64,000 nucleotides of DNA, taken from assembly GCA_963377175.1 (NCBI GenBank), contig CAUJNA010002135.1, positions 432,980 through 496,979 of the forward strand, in the 5' to 3' direction. This document shows, one piece after another, positions 59,629 through 64,000 of the stretch (positions are counted from its first letter, which is position 1; each line of letters opens with the position of its first letter). This DNA is from Effrenium voratum (Eukaryota > Sar > Dinophyceae > Suessiales > Symbiodiniaceae). The notes under the pieces were generated by a model. It did not search any database, had not been told where the DNA came from, and saw only the letters and a program-made list of their open reading frames with translations. The position numbers and the translations under genes were made by a program.

Positions 59629-59916
59629 GTTGGTGGACCACGACGACAACCACCACGCTGCAGACAACGGCACCACCAGCACCAAGTACGGAAAGCACTA
59701 CGTTCCTTATACAGCCGCGCCCAAGTACGACGCCTCAGGTGATGACGCTACCAACAACGGCACCACCTGCGCCAATTACGACTCCTGAGGTGATGACGAT
59801 ACCGACAACGGCACCACCTGCACCAACTACGGAAAGCACTACGTTCCTTGTACAGCCGCGCCCAAGTACAACACCTGAGGTGATGACGCTACCGACAACG
59901 GCACCGGCACCGTAGC
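59629..59916 (+). CDS. Mucin-like Thr/Pro repeat exon
   Basis: Acceptor CGATTGTCAG, then WWTTTTTTTLQTTAPPAP and a repeating unit with TESTTF, QPRPSTTP and VMTLPTTAPPAP, occurring two to three times, TAG at 59914. Pro/Thr/Ser-rich tandem repeats of this kind are typical of O-glycosylated extracellular or cell-wall proteins. DNA repeat units are nearly identical (for example CTACGTTCCTT with ACAGCCGCGCCCAAGTAC). No signal peptide is visible in this exon. Confidence 0.58.
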
Positions 59917-60150
59917 ACGGAAAGCACCATGCTCAAGCAGCTGCCCCTTTTCCAGAAGGTGTCACATCTGGGTGTGTCTTTTTGAGGGGACCCCCACAAC
60001 ACATCCGGGGTAAGACTTAGGCATGAAGGTCACTGAGAAATGATAGTCGCGCTCTTTGAGTGCCTCGCGTCACTTTTTGGGAAGACAACACAACTTTGGG
60101 GGCAAACAAAGCGTTTGGATTGGTTGGGGGCTCTCGACTGGTTCCCACAT

Positions 60151-60251
60151 GGCCGTAGGTCAACACCAATGGTACCATTTTGGGGTAGGTGCACCACCCA
60201 TTTTAGTCTTTTTTAGTGGGCACTGGGGGTACGGGCTTTTGAGCCATGGCC
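60151..60251 (+). mobile_element. Family E element E9
   Basis: GGCCGTAGGTCAACACCAAT to GGCTTTTGAGCCATGGCC; exact TSD ACAT. Confidence 0.92.
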
Positions 60252-60290
60252 ACATGGTGTTTTTTTTCTTCTTTTTTTCTGGGCAACAGC

Positions 60291-60450
60291 AGCTCCGAGT
60301 CTGGCTCGCTTCTTTTGCATGGACATGCGAGCAGCGTATGTCCTTGGGGCGCGGCATTTGCGACAAACGCCCCGGCGACAAACGCCCCGGCGACAAACAC
60401 CCCGATGGGCTGTACAGGCAGCGATGGCTGCAATTCAGGGGTGATTCCAG
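60291..60450 (+). CDS. Exon with 15-nt tandem repeat, unknown
   Basis: Long pyrimidine tract and acceptor CTGGGCAACAG at 60290. A 15-nt unit (GACAAACGCCCCGGC) occurs three times at 60361-60405, encoding DKRPG repeats in one frame or TNAPA repeats in another (then GCTGSDGCNSGVIPVGEEY). Both frames are open. Codon composition does not decide. Confidence 0.45.
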
Positions 60451-60464
60451 TTGGTGAAGAATAT

Positions 60465-60552
60465 AGTTTATGTCCCTGGGTTAAAGGGAATCTATCACTG
60501 GGCATATTTTGGTTTGTGTAGTTTTTTCCAGGGTGCGAAAAAGCAAGTGGAA
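60465..60552 (+). mobile_element. Family C element C8, ends eroded
   Basis: TGTCCCTGGGTTAAAGGGAA, TCTATCACTGGGCATATTTT, GCGAAAAAGCAAGTGGAAG. Confidence 0.72.
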
Positions 60553-60913
60553 GGGTGCCATCACATCACATGGGGATGAAGAACGTGTTTTTTTTGTTAT
60601 TAGGGCGTTTCCCCAAAGTGAAGCATGGATCGTCTCAAGGGCACACCGGGAAGTTTCCGTTGCCATTCATCGGCATCAGCATTGAGGTTCGGCTATTTTG
60701 GGAGGGACAGGGACCCTGATTTTCCAACAGAGGCTGGGCCTCACACAAATTATCCAGTTCATTGGGGTGCCCACAGATTTTGACCTGATATTCCAGCTGC
60801 CTTTGGAGCAATTTTTCGGGAGAGGGGGGGCAATGAGTTGAGCTACCCAATTGCTGTTTCACAAGATATCTTTGGGTCAACGTTTATAAAATCTCCGCGA
60901 GGAGCATTTTAGT

Positions 60914-61031
60914 CTAGGTCCCCCAGTAGTGCCCTTTTACCGTTTCTTTTTTGGGGGAGGGTTCCCCTACTAGAATAGACTACAGAACTAAGTTGGTACC
61001 TTTATTCTAACCTCTCTACTGGAGGACCTAG
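60914..61031 (+). mobile_element. Family A element A13
   Basis: Both TIRs intact. GGAGCATTT occurs just left (60901-60909) and at the right border (60,031+1000), offset from the ends, so the duplication is irregular. Confidence 0.92.
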
Positions 61032-61631
61032 GAGCATTTGTGGGACACGAGAAGTTCAGACGTTTTTGGCCAAATCGACGCAAGAAGAAAGAAAGAGTAA
61101 CCTCCAAGAACGCATAAGTGTCACTGGCCTTGCAAAGAGCCTACAGGCTGTTCCAGGCTCCCCCTGCTGAACGTGGCCGGGGGAGGTTTCGGGTTCAATG
61201 CCCAGAGGAGAGAAGTCGATGGCCAGGCTGAAAGTAGAGTGATAGTGGGGCAGGGGTGCCTTATGCCTTACATGGGGGGGTGGGGGGGTTCATCTTGGCT
61301 AGTGTTCGCTTCTTTGCATCCTTGTTTCTGAATGTTTCTGAAAAGGATATTCAATTCGGTGGATTCGGGGGCACCTTCCTTCGATTCTTTCAGGGAAAGT
61401 TATTATATGTTTTTGAAGCGGGAAGGAGTGACATGTCTGTTGCAGGGGAGATGACCCGGTGGAATTCCGGCCACGGAATTCCACCCATTCTCCATTGAAG
61501 ACAAGGCACCTTTCTTAAGCTCGACCACCTTCCCCTCAAGCGCTTCATTGAACCCTTTTGCCGGGTCTATTACAGATGAGATCCTTCAAAGTCCCCCCCA
61601 AGAGTGAGTTGGCGCCTTAAAATAGGGGCAC

Positions 61632-61787
61632 GGGCAATGGATCCGAAAATTGTATCTGACGACGGGTCTCAGACGTTGTGGCAACAGTTCACGAGACGTT
61701 TCGAGTCGCGTGTCGAGGGCTCCATGGATTTCCCGGAAAATTTGGACCTCCAATGGCAATCACTCAGAGCCTACCAAATGGCTGTGG
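61632..61787 (+). CDS. Exon ending at element R, unknown
   Basis: Reads MDPKIVSDDGSQTLWQQFTR, then RFESRVEGSMDFPENLDLQW and AYQ, stopping at the GGCTGTGGGTCC end of the R element. ATG at 61638 could be a start. Good codon bias. Unknown family. Confidence 0.5.
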
Positions 61788-61872
61788 GTCCAAAATAGGT
61801 ACCCCAAATTGAACCCTAGTAGAAACATGGACCAAAACCAGCGGTCCCCTGGTGGTTTAATTTTGACCCATG
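61788..61872 (+). mobile_element. E/R-type element
   Basis: GGCTGTGGGTCCAAAATAGG to GGTTTAATTTTGACCCATGC; right half shared with position 1-66. Confidence 0.75.
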
Positions 61873-61875
61873 CCC

Positions 61876-62325
61876 AACTCGGATTCCGGGAAATCCGGTG
61901 ACCCTGAAGCATACCAGGGGCCCAGTGGTCAGCTCCGAAGTCGCCGTCCAGCCCCGGCCCCACTCATCCTAGGAGTCGACCGTTTGGTTGTTTATTCATT
62001 TAGGGATTTTTCTGGGGGCGAAGCGGAGCCTGCGGATGTCGGATCGGACTTGGCATCCAACGAATTTGCTAGAGACGAAAAAGGCGCTCGACTTGTCCGC
62101 GGAGAAGCCACAAAACATATCCAGAACGCCCGAAAAAAATCCGGCGGGTGCGGGACAGATGGGACGTTTCAGCGAATTTCCGGGTGGTTTGATGTGTCTT
62201 CCTCACAAGGCGCGGTGTGTACCGGAAAATCGATTGGCTCCCATCCTTCCAGGAACCTTTTCTGCAGTTGGCTTGCCTTAGGTTTCTTGAAGTTGTCCCT
62301 TGGTTTTTCACCCGCAATGGGGTGA
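61876..62325 (+). CDS. Overlapping frames, probable exon
   Basis: One frame runs 61870-62325 (SGDPEAYQGPSGQLRSRRPA, AEPADVGSDLASNEFARDEK). A second (about 62005-62280) reads WHPTNLLETKKALDLSAEKP and AGAGQMGRFSEFPGGLMCLP, with slightly better third positions and acceptor CTGGGGGCGAAG. Coding is likely; the frame is unresolved. Confidence 0.42.
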   Translation, partial: NSDSGKSGDPEAYQGPSGQLRSRRPAPAPLILGVDRLVVYSFRDFSGGEAEPADVGSDLASNEFARDEKGARLVRGEATKHIQNARKKSGGCGTDGTFQRISGWFDVSSSQGAVCTGKSIGSHPSRNLFCSWLALGFLKLSLGFSPAMG

Positions 62326-62637
62326 ACACCGACCCCCCTTTAGAAAGGCTTACATAATCTTACATATAGTTGTTGGCACACCCAACACATCCTGAACGCG
62401 TCCTTTAAAGCTCCCTTTGGTTTGCCTTCGAAGGGACCATCAGGTTGTTTGAACACATGCCCAACCAGTACCACTTATATGGGTATACTGCGCTGCGTGC
62501 ATATTGAAATACAAGCATCCATACCTCCAATCCATGACACCCTGGTTTCTGATGATTCCCTTGCAAATACCAATGGCTTCCCATGGTTTCTTAGCTGGTG
62601 CAAACGGATTTTGTCCATCCACTGTATGAGCTTTTTA

Positions 62638-62753
62638 CTTGACTGCTATTGTGTTGGATCGTTAGACTTAAACTTTTTGTGAAATAAAGCTGTTTTCCAC
62701 TACACCCCCAAAAGTTGTCCACTTTTTGCAGGGGGGTCCTTACAGCAACCAAG
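62638..62753 (+). mobile_element. Family F element F8
   Basis: CTTGACTGCTATTGTGTTGG to CTTACAGCAACCAAG; exact TSD TTTA. Confidence 0.9.
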
Positions 62754-63004
62754 TTTATGGGCGTTTCTGCTGTCCACTCATGGCTCGATACTTCAATTCT
62801 CTCATCCCAATGGCTTTCTAGGTCCCCCAGTAGTGTCCTTTTACCGTTTCTTTTGTGGTTGGCCAGGGTTCCCCTACTAAAATAGACTACAGAAAGAAGG
62901 GTGCCCTTATTCTAAGCTCTGTACTGGAGGACCTAGCTTTTGTATATCACTCCCGGAAAGTTCCGTTTCCGGACTGTGGTCACTTGGGAAGAGCGGTTTC
63001 AGTA
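62754..63004 (+). CDS. Exon pair between F8, A14 and C9
   Basis: Exon 1 (62754-62817) starts right after F8: MGVSAVHSWLDTSILSSQW. A14 follows. Exon 2 (62941-63004) reads LYITPGKFRFRTVVTWEERF and ends at C9. The join is in phase when A14 and one CTTT copy are removed; removing F8 with one TTTA extends the frame upstream (DFVHPLYELF). Other frames are open after A14, but this one gives the most protein-like sequence on both sides. Confidence 0.48.
62818..62936 (+). mobile_element. Family A element A14
   Basis: Both TIRs intact; exact TSD CTTT (62814-62817, 62937-62940). Confidence 0.94.
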
Positions 63005-63116
63005 CTTCCATTTGCTTAAGATGCTCATATTTTTTGTTCTAACCTTGTTAATTTAAATGGAACCTATTACTACTGGAAGTCGATAGTTGTAGTTTTTTTC
63101 CCGAGGGCTTAAGCAA
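63005..63116 (+). mobile_element. Family C element C9, right end eroded
   Basis: CTTCCATTTGCTTAAG, ATTACTACTGGAAGTC, GAGGGCTTAAGCAA. Confidence 0.82.
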
Positions 63117-63167
63117 TCGACAAGTAGTAGGTAAGTTCATACTTCTTTGGGGCCAGTGCACGCAGGA

Positions 63168-63233
63168 GGACAGGGCGAAGTTGCGCAACACGAACTGACT
63201 TCATCTCCAGTTCAAACTTCGGAGGTGTCCAAA
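63168..63233 (+). CDS. Possible short terminal exon before A15
   Basis: Acceptor GTGCACGCAG, then EDRAKLRNTN and TGA. Another frame (RTDFISSSNFGGVQ) runs through the A15 site when A15 and one CAAA are removed. Confidence 0.33.
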
Positions 63234-63356
63234 CTTGGTCCCCCAGTAGTGCCCTTTTACCCTTTCTTTTTTGGGGGAGGGTTCCCCTACTAAAATAGAC
63301 TACAGAGAAAAAAGTCGGGTACCCTTATTCAAGCCTCCAACTACTGGAGGACCTAG
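63234..63356 (+). mobile_element. Family A element A15
   Basis: CTTGGTCCCCCAGTAG and CTACTGGAGGACCTAG; exact TSD CAAA. Confidence 0.93.
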
Positions 63357-63374
63357 CAAATGTCCCACTTTGGT

Positions 63375-63415
63375 GGCTTTAAAGTCACTTTTAGCGGGGG
63401 ATCGGAAATCGGGCA
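63375..63415 (+). mobile_element. Family F fragment
   Basis: GGCTTTAAAGTCACTTTTAG and CGGGGGATCGGAAATCGGGC, as at 36205-36265. Confidence 0.5.
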
Positions 63416-64000
63416 GCCCAGTTTTACAGGGGAAACACATTTGGAACCATGTCCCCCGGAGCTGGCATCGTGTTAAAGAGAGTCGAGTCGCTTTAGTTTT
63501 TCGACGGCTCTTGCTTTGGTTGGTATTGATATATTGGACGGGGAAAACAGGGAACCGGGTCACTGAAGGCTTATGAGAACTTGATGACCTGACTATTCTT
63601 TGAAAGGAAATTCCGGAAGGCGTTCGTGGTTGCGTGTTCCGGACTGCCCCTTACCTCGTCCAGTTTGAGCTTTTGTTTGCAGCGTTGGTGATGGCAGAGG
63701 GTCCAGTTCCCTGTACAGCAGGTACCCAAGAGAACCACCCTTTGAAACCCAGAAGGACACTTGTTGAGTACTTACCGTGGTAACTGGGATCCAGTGCTGC
63801 TTGGCCTCTTGGCTGCTGATTTAATGTTGCCAGAGTCGCACGTTCGAGCTCACCGGGGGAGAAAGCGAGCGACCACGACGTAGGTCCTTTTCTGGGTGCA
63901 ATTCTTACTTCAGGTTTGGGTATTCTTGGAATTCACCACAAACATGTGGCCCCCCCCGCCCAAAAAGTAGGAGGGCTCCCTTTTCTTCCCTTCAGGGCGC

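Overview
The window reads as nuclear DNA of a complex protist, most likely a dinoflagellate. No bacterial operons, ribosome binding sites, rRNA, tRNA or CRISPR arrays are visible. Coding signal comes as short exons (roughly 60-300 nt), many with strongly G/C-ending codons. They are separated by stop-rich sequence, simple repeats and many short terminal-inverted-repeat (TIR) elements. Some GT-AG and possible GC-AG junctions can be read. The lineage call is inference; no lineage-specific gene was recognised.

The dominant feature is about a dozen families of 65-170 bp non-autonomous TIR elements (labelled A to S here), with more than 60 copies in 64 kb. Family A (ends CTAGGTCCCCCAGTAG and CTACTGGAGGACCTAG) has 16 copies, eight with exact 4-bp target-site duplications (TSDs). 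Families E, F, G and L also show 4-bp duplications, C and H 4-6 bp, and B about 2 bp. No transposase was seen.

Many copies sit directly between exon-like open frames. Removing the element plus one TSD copy repeatedly joins the flanking frames in phase, often running to a natural stop: H1, A2, L1, G1, A6, C2, A7, D3 with K5, C6, A11 with M3, L2, O, P, E8 with H3, C7 and F8 with A14. The elements therefore look like introners (transposable elements behaving as introns), probably with a normal 3' AG but irregular 5' ends. The caveat is that this DNA is poor in stop codons, so single joins are weak evidence and the pattern as a whole carries the argument.

Layout: 0-9 kb has scattered plus-strand exons; 12.3-12.9 kb a minus-strand gene; 14.5-14.8 kb the only recognisable family, a frameshifted pectinacetylesterase/Notum-type fragment; 15-24 kb plus-strand exons; 26.2-27.8 kb minus-strand exons; 28.4-29.1 kb a four-exon plus-strand chain; 30-45 kb many plus-strand exons; 45.8-46.2 kb a minus-strand chain; 47-55.5 kb plus-strand exons; 56.5 kb a minus-strand exon; 57.7-63.3 kb plus-strand chains, including a Thr/Pro-rich mucin-like exon. 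Most products are unrecognised, so gene boundaries between exon clusters are not resolved.
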